DNA from: Hevea brasiliensis
Taxonomy: Eukaryota > Streptophyta > Magnoliopsida > Malpighiales > Euphorbiaceae
Direction: 5' to 3'
Length of the DNA: 64,000 nucleotides
Assembly (NCBI RefSeq): GCF_030052815.1
Contig: NC_079504.1
Location: forward strand, 46,126,324 to 46,190,323
Below the pieces are notes generated by a model. That model did no database searches. It was not told where the DNA came from and saw only the letters and a program-made list of their open reading frames with translations. Shown here piece by piece: positions 50,322-61,801 of the stretch. The translations under genes and the position numbers were made by a program. Every line of letters starts with the position of its first letter. Within the stretch, counting starts at the first letter, position 1.

Positions 50322-51343
50322 CTTCCCTTGCTTCTTTTTGCCTAGGGATGATGTTCCCTTCTGTATCGATGAGGAAGCATGTGTTTCCAACCTTCTTACA
50401 TATCCTTATGGATATGCAGATGGTTTGATCGATCCTGGTGATTCTGGTGATGGAACACAACCTGTGATGTCCAGGGATGAATCCAAAGTGGAGTGCTATG
50501 GCTGTGATGAGGCTGCCAAGCACTATGTGCCCCGTAGGCTAGTGGGATATGTGGTGCAGATGGTTGCACAGGAAGAAGCCGGTGCTGCAACATTGGCCAG
50601 TGACCATGCACCATAAGAAGAAAAGCTCATTAGCATTTACAATGCCCAAGTTGTCACCACATCTTGTGATGGTGTGAGCGGCTAGCCTGTGCATATATCT
50701 CAGAACGGGGCTAGTGAAACCTAAAGATTTAGACTTACTAGAGTTGTAGACATTGGTGTTCGATGCAATGGAGCACTAGAAGTCAATACTATTGTAGATC
50801 ATCTTGTTTTGCGGAATCTCCTGGTGCCTGGTGTTGTCAAAACTGAACATTGCATTAAATTCATTAATGTTCATTACTGATCGACACCAAGCAGTCTAAA
50901 CTTGATCTTGCCCTGTCCTCTTTGTCTGTAGGCCATAAGGTGGCCTTAATGCTCATGAGGAACTCAAGTGTGGTGTCTCTATAGGCTGGGAACTGGAGTT
51001 GGGCAAATTGAGTCTATCCAATGCTTTCAAGCAGCCCATCTATCTTCTCTTACAGTTCGAGTCATTCCAGCAACCCGAAGTCCATGTATTTTGTTGAGAT
51101 AATTCTCCTGTTTTGAAGCCTTACACATAAATCTCTATGGGTGGAATTGCAGAATGGCCAAGCAATGGAGAATTCCAGTTGTGCTGGCTATGGGGGTTGT
51201 GTTTGAGGTGCTTGAAGTGGGGCTTGCTGTGGTTGCCTTGCTCTTGGGCGTTATGGTGATAGCTGGGGTGGTGAGGATGAAGAATCTCTTCCTTGTTTTG
51301 AGGAAGATCCAATTCTTCTTATTGGATGTTTAGCAGGTGCCAT
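50322..51343 (-). pseudogene. ATHILA-type ORF, N-terminal and central part
   Basis: Begins at ATG 51343 (MAPAKHPIRRIGSSS) and is broken by several stops and one frameshift near 50900. Pieces such as STKYMDFGLLE, YRDTTLEFLMSIKATL, INEFNAMFSFD, FTSPVLRYMHRLAAHTI and NELFFLWCMVTG follow the layout of the Arabidopsis retrotransposon ORF-1 (ATHILA) protein family. Its role is unknown; in this element it lies after pol, where some Athila elements carry an env-like ORF, but I see no membrane segment or signal peptide. The 3' part continues at 39118-38868 beyond the chromovirus. Confidence 0.75.
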
Positions 51344-52239
51344 GGATGTTTGGAGAGGAAGAAAAGCTAGGGTTTGTGAATGGAGTTGAGATTTGAGAGG
51401 TATTTAAAGAGGAAGAGTTGTGGAGAGGAAGAGTTCTTAAATGGATAGGAGTTTAATGGTGGGAGGAGCATTTAAAGAGGCCCTTTGTCTCTTCGTTTCG
51501 CGCATTTTTGCGCCCCTAGGTATCGAGTCTATGACTAATACGCGGGTCATGTATCATTACATGGGTCGTGTTCTTAGGACCCATGTAACTTTTTGTCCAA
51601 AAGTTGCTTTGTCAGACAGGTTACATGGCCTGTGTAAAAGTTATTTGGGGACCTGTGTAACTTTTTATCTCCCTTAAACTTTAGAATTTTTCTCTCCCTA
51701 TATGATGCACGGGGCGTGTAACATTACATGGGATCAAACCCGTGTAAGTTTCTGGAGCTTATGCAAGTGTGTTTTTGGGATTCTAAGTTTTTACACGGTA
51801 CGTGTAAAACTATATACATGGTCTGTGTAACTTTCTGGCTCTTTTTTTTATATATTTTATTCATGCTAAAATGTCCCTATCTATATGAATGAAATGAATA
51901 CAAAGATTAGAAATAGAGTTACTTCCTCGGTTTTGTGAAATCTTCTCTTGCATTGTTTTAACTTGACGTTTCCACTCCTCCCTTGCTTTCAGTTTCTTGC
52001 TTTTGCAGAATTGTGATTTAGGGTACCTTCAAGATAAAATATAAAAAATTAAAAATAGAAAGTAAAATAATGCAAATTAAAAGAAAGGTTATAAAAGTTT
52101 TGGGTTGCCTCCCAAGGAGCGCTTGTTTATAGTCATTAGTTAGACTATTCTTCAGCTTTATGGTTGAGCTAGAGGGGTGCTGTAGGATTGGGTGAATCCA
52201 TTCTCAATTGTATCGCTCGAGAAGTATGGCTTTAATCTC
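51344..52239 (-). other. Spacer between integrase and ATHILA-type ORF, with quasi-palindromes
   Basis: No frame. Between about 51535 and 51840 there are many short near-palindromes of the form TTACA(C/T)GG(G/C)..CGTGTAA, the same motif as in the LTRs. The rest is AT-rich. Confidence 0.65.
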
Positions 52240-52245
52240 TACCCA

Positions 52246-53561
52246 TTAACCTTGAAGGTACTTGAGGTTTCGCTCCATATTTCTACTACTCCATGTGGGA
52301 ATACTTAAGTTTCCTTGAAGGGTCCGGACCATCTTGACCTCAACTTTCCTGGGTCCGTACCATCTTGAATTGAATAGCAGGACAAGTCTCCTTCCTTGAT
52401 TTCTTTCCTTGTTATGCGTCAGTCGTGCCATCTTTTGGTCTTGTCCTTGAAGATCTTAGCATTCTCATATGCATCCTGCCTGATTTCTTCCAGCTTGTTG
52501 AGCTGTAGAAGCCTTTTTTCTCCACCAGCTTTTAGGTCAAAATTTAGGGTTTGAATTGCCCAATAGGCTTTATGTTCAAGTTCGACAGGGAGGTGGCATG
52601 ATTTTCCATAAACCAAGCGAAAGGGTGTTGTTCCAATGGGAGTTTTGCATGCAGTGTGGTATGCCCACAGTGCATTATTTAAGATCATAGATCAGTCCTT
52701 CCTTGAGCAATTGACTATTTTCTCAAGGATATGCTTCAGTTCCCTATTTGAAACTTCTACTTGACCACTGGTTTAAGGATAATAAGGTGTTGCCACTTTG
52801 TGAGTCACTCCATATTTCTTCAATAGTGTTTCAAATTGTTGATTGCAGAAGTGACTTCCTCCATCGCTAATTATTGCCCGTGGTGTGCCAAATCTTGTGA
52901 AGATGTTATTCTTAAGGAATTTTGTGACCACTCTGGCATCATTTGTTGGTGTGACTATTGCTTCTACCCATTTTGACACATATTCAACACCAACCAGAAT
53001 ATACTTATTTTCAAACAAAGATGAGAATTGACCTATGAAGTCTATTCCCCACACATCAAATAGTTCTATTTCAAGTATACCGTGTAATGGTATTTCATTC
53101 CTTCTTGAGATGTTCCCTATTTTTTGGCATTGATCACAAGTTAGCACAAAGGATCCCACATCCTTAAATATATTTGGCCAGTAAAACCTTACTTACAAAA
53201 TCTTGACTGCTATTTTTATGGTGCTAAAATGTCCTCCATATGATGATGAATGGCAATGCTACAAAATGCTCTCTACTTCCTCCTCCGGTATGCATCTTCT
53301 TATCAACCCATCATTGCATCTCTTGTATAGCAGAGGTTCTTCCCATGTGTAGAATTGCACATAATACAGGAATTGCTTCCTTTGCTGGTAAGACATATTG
53401 GGTGGTAATACCCTGCATACAAGATAATTAACAAAGACATGATACCATAGGCCTTGGGAGAATGCTAATAATTGCTCATTAGGGAATGAGTCATCGATTG
53501 CCAAATCCTCAATGTCCCCTACATCTTCCTGTTTCAGTCTTGAGAGGTGGTCAGCTACCAT
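52246..53561 (-). pseudogene. Athila integrase
   Basis: Frames 53561-53259 (end of RNase H and N-terminal zinc region, CRVLPPNMSYQQRKQFLYYV), 53159-52773 and 52688-52246. Core motifs WGIDFIGQFSS and AIISDGGSHF carry the first two catalytic Asp residues; the Glu region follows a stop (TAA at about 52770, where the family has Gln) in GQVEVSNRELK. The C-terminal part has [18 protein letters not shown] and [20 protein letters not shown], typical of Athila/Tat integrases. Another stop (TGA for Trp) lies near 52689. It continues as a decayed frame to about 52246. Confidence 0.92.
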
Positions 53562-53603
53562 ATTCTCGGATCCCTTTTTGTCCTTGATTTTAAGATCAAG
53601 TTC

Positions 53604-54872
53604 TTATAGGAGTAAGATCCATCGAATCAACCTTGGCTTTGCTTCCTTCTTGTTTAAAAGGTACCAGATGGCAGCATGGTCTGTGTATAAAATGACTTTT
53701 GATCCGAGTAGGTAGGATCTAAATTTGTCAATTGTAAATACCACTGGTAGGAATTCCTTTTCCATGGTAGCATAGTTGATTTGTGCATCGTCAAGTGTTT
53801 TGCTGGCATAGTAAATGGCATGGAGCTTCTTATCCTTCCTTTGTTCGAGTACTGCTCCAACTGCATAGTCACTTGTATCGCACATCACCTTAAATGGCTG
53901 CTCCCAGTCAGGTGGTTGCATAATTGGTACTGAAATTAAAGCTTCTTTGATCCTGTTGAAAGAAATAAGGCAATTTTCATCAAAATCAAAGGGAACATCT
54001 TGACTTAACAAATTAGTCAGTGGCTTAGCTATTTTGGAAAAATCTTTAATAAATCTTCTGTAGAAGCTTGCATGTCCCAAAAATCTTCGCACTCTCTTGA
54101 CTGATGTTAGTGGTGACATCTTTTCAATAATTTCAATTTTTGCCCTATCAACTTCAATTCCTCTTTTTGATACCAGGTGCCCAAGAAATGTACCTTCCCT
54201 TACCATGAAGTGACATTTTTCCCAATTTAGAACCAAGTTTGATTCTTCACATCTTTACAACACTTTGGATAAATTAGCTAGGCATTCATCAAAAGTAGTT
54301 CCATAGAAAGAAAAATCATCCATAAAAACTTCCATAATATTTTCAATATAATCAGAAAAAATGGCCATCATGTATCTTTGAAAAGTAGCAGAGGCATTAC
54401 AATGACCAAAAGGCATTCTTCTATATGCAAAGGTTCCATAAGGGCATGTGAATGTGGTTTTTTCCTGGTCTTCTGGGTGAATAGGAATTTGGAAAAATCC
54501 TGAATACCCATCTAGATAGCAAAAGTAAGAATGTTTCACTAGCCTTTCTAATATTTGATCTATGAAAGCGAGAGAAAAATGATCTTTTCTGGTGGCACTA
54601 TTCAATTTCCTATAATCTATGCACATGCGCCAACCAGTGACTACCCTAGTAGGGATTAATTCATTATTTTCACTTTGAATGACAGTTGTCCCACCCTTCT
54701 TAGGAACTACATGCACTGGACTAACCCATTTACTATCAGACATTGGGTATATAATACCTGCATCTAATAGTTTCAGAATTTCATTCTTAACTACTTCTTT
54801 CATGTTTGGGTTAAGTCTCCTTTGATGTTCAATAGTGGGTTTATTGTTTTCCTCCATAGATATCTTATGCAT
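53604..54872 (-). pseudogene. Athila reverse transcriptase and RNase H
   Basis: RT (54872-54255): HQRRLNPNMKEVVKNEI, WRMCIDYRKLN, FCYLDGYSGFFQIPIHP, YRRMPFGHCNASATFQRYM and VFMDDFSFYG with an intact MDD active site. A stop (TAA for Gln at about 54254) is followed by 54236-53604 with [25 protein letters not shown], the RNase H motif [15 protein letters not shown] and ILYTDHAAI. Only point changes break the frame, so the element is not very old. Confidence 0.93.
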
Positions 54873-55108
54873 GCAAATTGAAGGACTAATCCCTTTTAGG
54901 TCTTCTATTTTACACCCTATAGCCTTGCTATGGGTCTTAAGTACCCTTAATAATTTTTCCTCTTCTACATTAGATAGGCCAGCATTGATAATAATAGGAT
55001 ATTTAAAATTTTAGTCCAAGAATACATACCTTAGTGTGGAGGGGAAAAGTTTCAGTTCTACCTATTTGGTGTCTTCCTGTGACTTGCTTTTGGGCTAGCA
55101 TCTAAAGA

Positions 55109-56182
55109 TTATGCACAAACTGTAATTTCTGTGTTTTCATTATCTACTATGTGGTTGTGCACTAGACATGCTTCAAGAGGATCTTCAAGATGTCTTTTGT
55201 GAAATTCCTCTTTAACTAGCTTATCAATTATGTCAACCCTTAAGCATTTATTAGGTTCAAGTTTATGCTTCATTGCTCTGAATAGGTTGAATTCCACTTC
55301 TTCATATCCTACCTTGAAAGTTAACCGCCCATTCTTCACATCTATGATAGCTCTAGCGGATGCTAAGAAAGGTCTTCCCAGGATGATAGGAATTTGGACA
55401 TCATCTTCCATCTCCAAGACAATAAAATCAACAAGAATGAAGAATTTTCCTACCTTGATGGGGATGTTTTCTAGGATGCTAATTAGGTACTTGACAAACC
55501 GATTAGCCAATTGTAGTGAAATTGTTGTGGGTTTAAGCTCTCCTACATCCAGCTTTTGACATATTGATAAAGGCATCAGACTCATACTTGCACCTAGATC
55601 ATAGAGTGCCTTGTTTATATTCATGTTGCTAATAAGACAAGGTATGGAGAAGCTTCCTGGATCCTCGAGCTTTGGTGGCAGCTTGTTTTGCAATATGGCA
55701 TTGCATTCCTCTGTAAGAGTAATAGTCTCATAGTCTTCCAACCTTTTTTTCTTTGAAAGAATTTCTTTAAGGAACTTAGCATAGGATGGCATCTGAGAAA
55801 GTGCTTCTGTGAATGGAATGTTAATATAGAGTTTCTGTAAAACTTCTAAAAACTTTCCAAACTGCTTATCCAATTTAGCCTTCTGGAATCTCTGGGGAAA
55901 AGGTAGAAGAGGTTGATATGGCTCTGGTAACTTCTTCTTCTTCTTCGTTTTCTTTTCCTGTTCCTTTTTAGCTTCTTCCTCCTTCTCCTCTGTTTGATTA
56001 TCAGATTCATCAGAGGTTTTCTTAGTTGATCTTTCCTTTGATTGTTGTTTTTCTAATGTTCTGCCACTCCTCAAGGTAACTGCCTTACAGTGCTTTTTGG
56101 GGTTCATCTCTAATTGACTTAGCAGTTTACCAATAGCCTTACTTGAAGAACTTGCCCATTGAGCAGTTTGATTTTCAAGCAT
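55109..56182 (-). pseudogene. Athila protease region
   Basis: One open frame of 357 codons. A lysine- and glutamate-rich N-terminal half is followed by KALYDLGASMSLMPLSICQK (aspartic protease DLGAS active site, with Tyr for the usual Cys before it) and IPIILGRPFLASARAIIDV (the ILGRPFL flap and helix block). It cuts the polyprotein in active elements. The frame itself is open; the element is broken elsewhere. Confidence 0.9.
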
Positions 56183-56200
56183 CTTATTGTGGGTGGCTAG

Positions 56201-57506
56201 TTAGTCCATTCTGGAAGCTAATTGCTTTATCATTTCATTATACTGTTGTTGGGCTGCTAAGAAGCCTTCCATCATGGATTCCATAGTCAACTTTGGTTCA
56301 GGCTGTTGAAGTTGAGGAGGTGGTGGTGGCTGTGTCAGGGTTTGTCCTTTGTTCTGAAAACCTTGGGGTACTAGTGGTCTGTACCCTTGCTGCTTGTTCA
56401 TGGGTTGATTCTGCGAGTTGCACCATGAGAAGTTAGGGTGGTTTCTCCATCCAAGGTTGTAAGTGTTTGAATATGGATTGTTAAGCTGGTTTGGTTAAAG
56501 TTTCCTCCATTATTCACATAGTTTAGCTGTTCTATAGAGGGTTTATTCAAGTTGTTGCATTCTAAAGTCATACAGCCTCCTCCACAGCTATCATAGTGTT
56601 AGTTACTCATCCTTATAACATTGGCTTGCATTCTATCAAGCCTTTTAGTGAGCTGGTTAAACTGAGAATTTATCATGCTTAGGGCATCAAATTCCAGGAT
56701 CCTTGCTGTTTTTCTTGTATCTCCCCTTTCATTCGACCACTCATAGTTGTGATAAGTGATCCTCTCCAGAAGTTCAAGGGCTTCTCCTACTGTTTTCTCC
56801 ATCAGGTCTCCTTCTGTAGCTGAATCTACTGTGCTCCTTATAGAGGGCAATAACCCATTATAGAAATTCTGAACTAGGAGCCAATCTTCTATGCCATGGT
56901 GTGGACATTCCCTCTGTAAGTCTTTATATCTCTCCCATACGTCATAGAGTGATTCACTTTCCTTTTGCCTAAAGGTGTTGAGTTCAACCCTCAATTTTGT
57001 AGTCTTCACAGGTGAAAAATACGTTGTTAGAAAAACTTACGAGAGGTCTTCCCAAGTGGTGAATGTTCCAGCTGTTTGAGAGAGTAACCACTTCCTTGCT
57101 TTATCTCTAAGGGAGAATGGGAATGCCTTGAGTCTTATAGCTTGATCAAAGACTCCATTCATCTTGAATGTATCACATAGGGCAAGAAAGCACTGGAGGT
57201 GGTAGTGTGGATCTTCTGTAGATGAACCTCCAAATTGAGTTTATTGAATCATCTAGAGCCATGCCGATTTGAGTTCAAAATTATTGGCCTCCACTGTGGG
57301 TCTTGTAACGCTGGGCTGGAATCCTTGGATAGATGGAGCTCTATAGTCCTCAAGGGTCTTAGCCTGTTGTTGTTGGCCATGACTAGAGTTTCTAAAATTC
57401 CTTGATCTTATTCTTGGTTTCTCCTTTCTCTCCTGATGGTTCTTAGAGTCTTATCTATCTCGGGACCCAAGTCCAAAACTTCTTCCTTCGGTTTTGCTCT
57501 AGTCAT
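56201..57506 (-). pseudogene. Athila gag
   Basis: Starts at ATG 57506 (MTRAKPKEEVLDLG), with a frameshift near 57400 and stops near 57242 and 57250. The region 57300-57010 has the capsid motifs EANNFELKSAWL, QFGGSSTEDPHYHL and RLKAFPFSLRDKARKWLLS; 57009-56599 has LYDVWERYKDLQRECPHHGI and LLERITYHNYEW. A zinc-knuckle-like CGGG and LECNN follow near 56570, then a proline- and glutamine-rich end at 56401-56201. Assembles the particle when intact. Confidence 0.9.
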
Positions 57507-57627
57507 GCACCAAACCAAATACCTGAGAGAAAATAAAAGAATAAAAACAAATTAAATAAATTTAAATAGTGATAGTAAATGCCTAAATCAGCTAAATTGC
57601 CTATCGCCTAATATTACTAGAAATAAA

Positions 57628-57646
57628 TTCCCCAACAACGGCGCCA
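57628..57646 (-). other. Primer-binding site (tRNA-Asp type) of Athila-type element
   Basis: Minus-strand TGGCGCCGTTGTTGGGGAA. Athila elements typically have TGGCGCCGTTGCCGGGG. It lies six bases from the 5' LTR. Confidence 0.88.
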
Positions 57647-57652
57647 AAAAGT

Positions 57653-59243
57653 TGTTTGCTGGTTTTACAACCCCGCAAGTGCAGAATCACTAACAAGTAA
57701 TAAAGTAGTGAGTAGAGTATCGTCCCACGAGGAATTTAATTAACAAATACTAAACTACACAGCAATTATAACTGTCTAGGCTACCGAATATAATGGGAGA
57801 GTGAATCTAATTTATTTTGAGTGCTAAAAACTAAGAGAACAATGAACTTAAAATGAAACAATCTGTTAAAACAATTCCAGAATTAAGATTTCACACTTTA
57901 ACCTTATTATGGATTCAATCTTGTCTATTCATTGGAATGAGGATTGTTGCTTTGATGGAAATTAATCCTAAGGTATCAAAGGTCCTCTCTCAAGGCACCT
58001 AAGGTATATTTCAATTAGAGTTAAACCCTACTTTCGTTGGTGATTAGTCCTAATAAAAACTCTTTAAGATCTATGATTAATTATAGAATTCCACAAAGGA
58101 TTTCAGCCTATCTCTAAGTCAGATTTCCTAAGTTTAATACTCCAATTTTTCAATACTAACCTTCACCTTTCAGTTCTTCAATTAGTATCTTATATCATGT
58201 CTAAGTGGGTACTGGCACATAGCATGCATTAAGAACATAGAACATTAAATCAAAGAACAAATCCAATAGATAAAACTCAATATTTATCGATAATAATGAT
58301 TACAAACGTTACTTTCCTCAAGAATAAAGAAACTACTCACTCATGGTGAGTTTAACAAACATAACAAAAGTAAAACAAAAGAAAATAAAATCAGCCTAAA
58401 AAAATAAAACAAAAGGATCGAAGAGAATTCTCTGTAGCTTTAAACTTGTGGAACTTCGGCTGAGGACTCCCCCTTGATGCTAATACACTGTTCTTCAAGA
58501 TGGCTTGGAGAGAATGATGAATATGTATGTATATAAGGATGTGTGTATGAAGATGGGGATCTCTTTTTCTCTATTTTTTACTGGTTCTATTTATATTCAA
58601 TGTCCTAGAGTTAAGTTTGTTAGAGTCCCAAAGGCATCAAAAGTCTGTTTTGAGTGTAAAAACTGGAGCTGGAATCAAATAAGGAAACTGGTTGTCGGCT
58701 GATACACGGCCCATGTGTCATTACACGGCCGCCGTGTAACTTATTGGAACTTGAAGGTTACATCTCGTACTTGGGCAGAAGGTTACACGGGTCTTAGCTA
58801 GTTTCACGGGTCCAATTACATGGCCTTTGTTCTATTGTTCTTTTGAAATTTCTTTAAGCTTTACCAGGCAGAATCTTACACGGGTCTTCGCAGGTTACAC
58901 GAGTCATGTTACACTGCCTGTGTACTGTGTTTCCTCTTTCACTTCATTGGTTTTCTCCTAGCAGTAAGTTACACGGGTCTGTGGTATGTTTACATGACAT
59001 GTGTAAAGTGTATCAGCAATAATGCTCTTCTTCTTGAGTTTTTCCAAGCTTCCTTCTCTACTCCTATGCTTTGAAACTCCCTCAAAACACCTGAAAATAT
59101 GCAGAAAACATATAATTTAGTGCAGAGTAATGAAATTTACAAAAGTTAATGAATTTGATGATTATACATGAAATTACCTATCTAAATGCTACGAATTGCT
59201 GTACAAATGTACTTAAAAACATCTATATAATACAAGTATATCA
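57653..59243 (-). repeat. 5' LTR of Athila-type element
   Basis: 1591 bp, intact. On the + strand it starts TGTTTGCTGGTTTTACAACC and ends AAGTATATCA. It has a cluster of ACACGG/CCGTGT quasi-palindromes at about 58700-59010. Confidence 0.94.
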
Positions 59244-59248
59244 CCTTA

Positions 59249-60747
59249 CTCTCTTTTCTTCGCATATACTCATGCACAATGTTGACTAGGATTATAGGGT
59301 TCTCTTAATTCTACTTTTTAAAATTGACGTGTGATATGGGATGTTTTGAAAGATCGAGGTACCAGAAGCATTTCGAGTAAAGTTTAGGGGAGAATTTAAG
59401 TATTTAATCTGATTCTCGAGATCCATATTAATTTCCATATAGAGGTTCTATTGCACACTAGTAACCCATGTAGTAATTAGGATTCTAATTTTTCATCAAT
59501 CTATGTCTCATTCTAGGGGGCATGTAAAAGCTTCATTCCACACTGAGGGTAGTGTGAACTTTGACAGAGAGATGATTTTAATCCTATTTCAACTAGAAAT
59601 CGTATTTTCTTATGTATTTTTATTTTTTGAAATGTCTAATGTATTTGTATTTCTAATTAGTTATAGCTTATTTTCTAATTTTTCATCAATCTATGTCTCA
59701 TTCTAGGGGGCATGTAAAAGCTTCATTCCACACTGAGGGTAGTGTGAACTTTGACAGAGAGATGATTTTAATCCTATTTCAACTAGAAATCGTATTTTCT
59801 TATGTATTTTTATTTTTTGAAATGTCTAATGTATTTGTATTTCTAATTAGTTATAGCTTATTTCCTATTGGGTTTATGACTCTAAAACATTACTTTTATT
59901 TAGTTTACATTTTTAATTATTTTTTCCTATCTAGTTTATGACTTTTTCTTCCTACTTAGTTTAGGACATAAAACTCTATAAAAATATCTATGTATTCACA
60001 TATTTTATAAATTTTTGTTAAACTTTATCATATTTTCTCTTAATAAAGTTATGTTTTGCTTCATTTTATCCTTGGATTCTGATTGAATTTTGTTTATCTT
60101 AAGGTCTTCGATTAGATCTTGTTTATTTCAAGGGTTTAATTGTTTGTTGATCTTTTTCCATGCTACAAGATGCGTCAAAACAATTTCCAATGATAAATTT
60201 GAAAAGATCAACAAAAGGAAAAACCAATTGCCACAAAGAAAATGTAAAGGGAGGGAAATAAAGACCACTAAGAAAACTAAGTGAAATAGGAGTGGGAAAT
60301 AACTAATGAAGAAGGACAAACCTTGACAACTCATGAGAAAATGGCACTTAGAAGATGGAAAGTCAAGACCGCACCTCTAGAATAGTCAAAGAGGCCAAAG
60401 TTTTAGTTTGTTAATGTTTTTTGAGTCAATCAAAGTTGTTAGTAATAGTGGGTTTTATTAGTTGTTATGGGCATTGTTAGCTATAGTAGGCTTAAGTTTA
60501 ACTATTCAATTGTTATTTCCTTGTTATTATTGCTATTTTATCTCAAAAGTTGGAGGGTCTGTAGCATATAAATTTTACTTATCATGAGCAATAAAATGAT
60601 TAGAAAATTCCAAAACTTTGTTCTTAATTTGCTACTATCCAAATTCTTCCTTCCAACTAACTTTCAATCTCAGCATCATAGCCCAAGGGTGAGGCAGAGG
60701 CAAGGGACAAGGTTAAGGATGGTTCATCAAAGAAGATCATAATAGTT
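59249..60747 (+). repeat. Possible LTR of a decayed gypsy element
   Basis: Lies directly upstream of a primer-binding-like site (60748-60760) and of gag-like and RT-like fragments, so it is where a 5' LTR should be. The ends are not clear and no second LTR was found. It includes the 190-bp tandem duplication. Confidence 0.4.
59485..59864. repeat. 190-bp tandem duplication, essentially identical copies
   Basis: Units 59485-59674 and 59675-59864. By eye they match at every base over about 186 bp. Frames at 59503-59706 and 59693-59941 are copies of one another and show no domain. Confidence 0.95.
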
Positions 60748-61165
60748 TGGTATCAAAGCCAATGATAGCTAACAATTTACATCTCCAATAACTTGAAGAT
60801 CAGGTAAAGAACCTGAGTTCTGGTCAAGAAAGACTCCTTAAGTAGATGGAGGAACTAATAATGGCTATGAACTCCCAATTAATGTGTTGGAAATAGGGTT
60901 GTCAATAGGAATTATGGACCACATAGACAAAGCAGTGTCAGGAATGCAGGTGGATCTAAACAGAATAAAAGTAATGGTAGATTAGCCAAAACCTACGATT
61001 ATCAAAGGTTTTATAGGGTTTTTAGGATGAGTTAGTTTTTATCGAAAGTTATTACAAGTTATGGGATTAACTTCTTTGATAGGCATGTTGCAAAAAAATG
61101 TATTTTCTTGGACTCTTGAGGTGGAGAAAGCATTTGAATCATTGAAACAATCCATGACCCAAGCA
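60748..61165 (+). pseudogene. Deletion-derived gypsy fragment: gag start fused to RT end
   Basis: Primer-binding-like TGGTATCAAAGCC at 60748-60760. Then a decayed gag start (LEDQVKNLSSGQERLLK before a stop). From about 60990 the frame reads IKGFIGFLG, a stop, SFYRKLLQVMGLTSLI, then NVFSWTLEVEKAFESLKQSM. The last part is the end of a Ty3/gypsy RT (GFLGxxxYYRxFV ... F.W...AEKAFE.LK). More than a kilobase of gag and pol is missing between the two. Confidence 0.7.
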
Positions 61166-61801
61166 CTATGTAATAATCTAGCTTGGAGACCATTACCGGC
61201 GTTAGGGAATGGGTTAGCTTAGTTTGTACCTGTAGTAAGCCTAAAACTTGTTAAAAACATCACTTTATCCACATTGATGCATAACTTAAAACAACTTAGA
61301 ACAATTATACTTTAGCATTTCCATCTATAGCATTAAACTTATCATTTTGAAAGTAGCTCTAAATTTGAGCATTAACATCTCAGACATGAATTCTAAATTC
61401 TAGTGCCATCATTCATAGGATAAAACATAAAAGAATGCTTTAGAGTTCACACATTACATAACTTACTGTAAAACTAAAGCCAAGCACAACAACTAAACCT
61501 CGACTACACATAACTTAGTCTGCTAAAACTTAACTTAGTCTGCCAAAACTTTGCAGCTTGTTAACCACTTTATTGATGTCTCTAGTATTGTTGGTCTTCA
61601 CCTGGAAGTAAGGTAAAAAGGATAAGATTGGGAAAGCTTAGTGAGTAAAAAACAATGGTTGCAAAATCATTATATTTATTAAATTCATACACATAAAAAG
61701 CAAGAGGGCACATGGATTTCTAATACATAAACAGTTCACATAAGATAGACTTTTCATTAGTGATTTCCCCAAACCAATTGCCTGGCTCATAAAGATGCTC
61801 A
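61166..61801. other. Possible LTR fragment cut by copia insertion
   Basis: No frame. The start (TGTAATAATCTAGCTTGGAGACC at about 61170) and the segment near 61610-61660 recall in style the LTRs of Tekay-like gypsy elements, but no ends or matching second copy are present. Ends at the copia LTR. Low certainty. Confidence 0.3.

Noticed and set aside
50322..51343. Retroviral envelope gene
   Set aside because: The position after pol fits, but the motifs follow the ATHILA ORF-1 family, and no signal peptide, membrane segment or cleavage site is visible.
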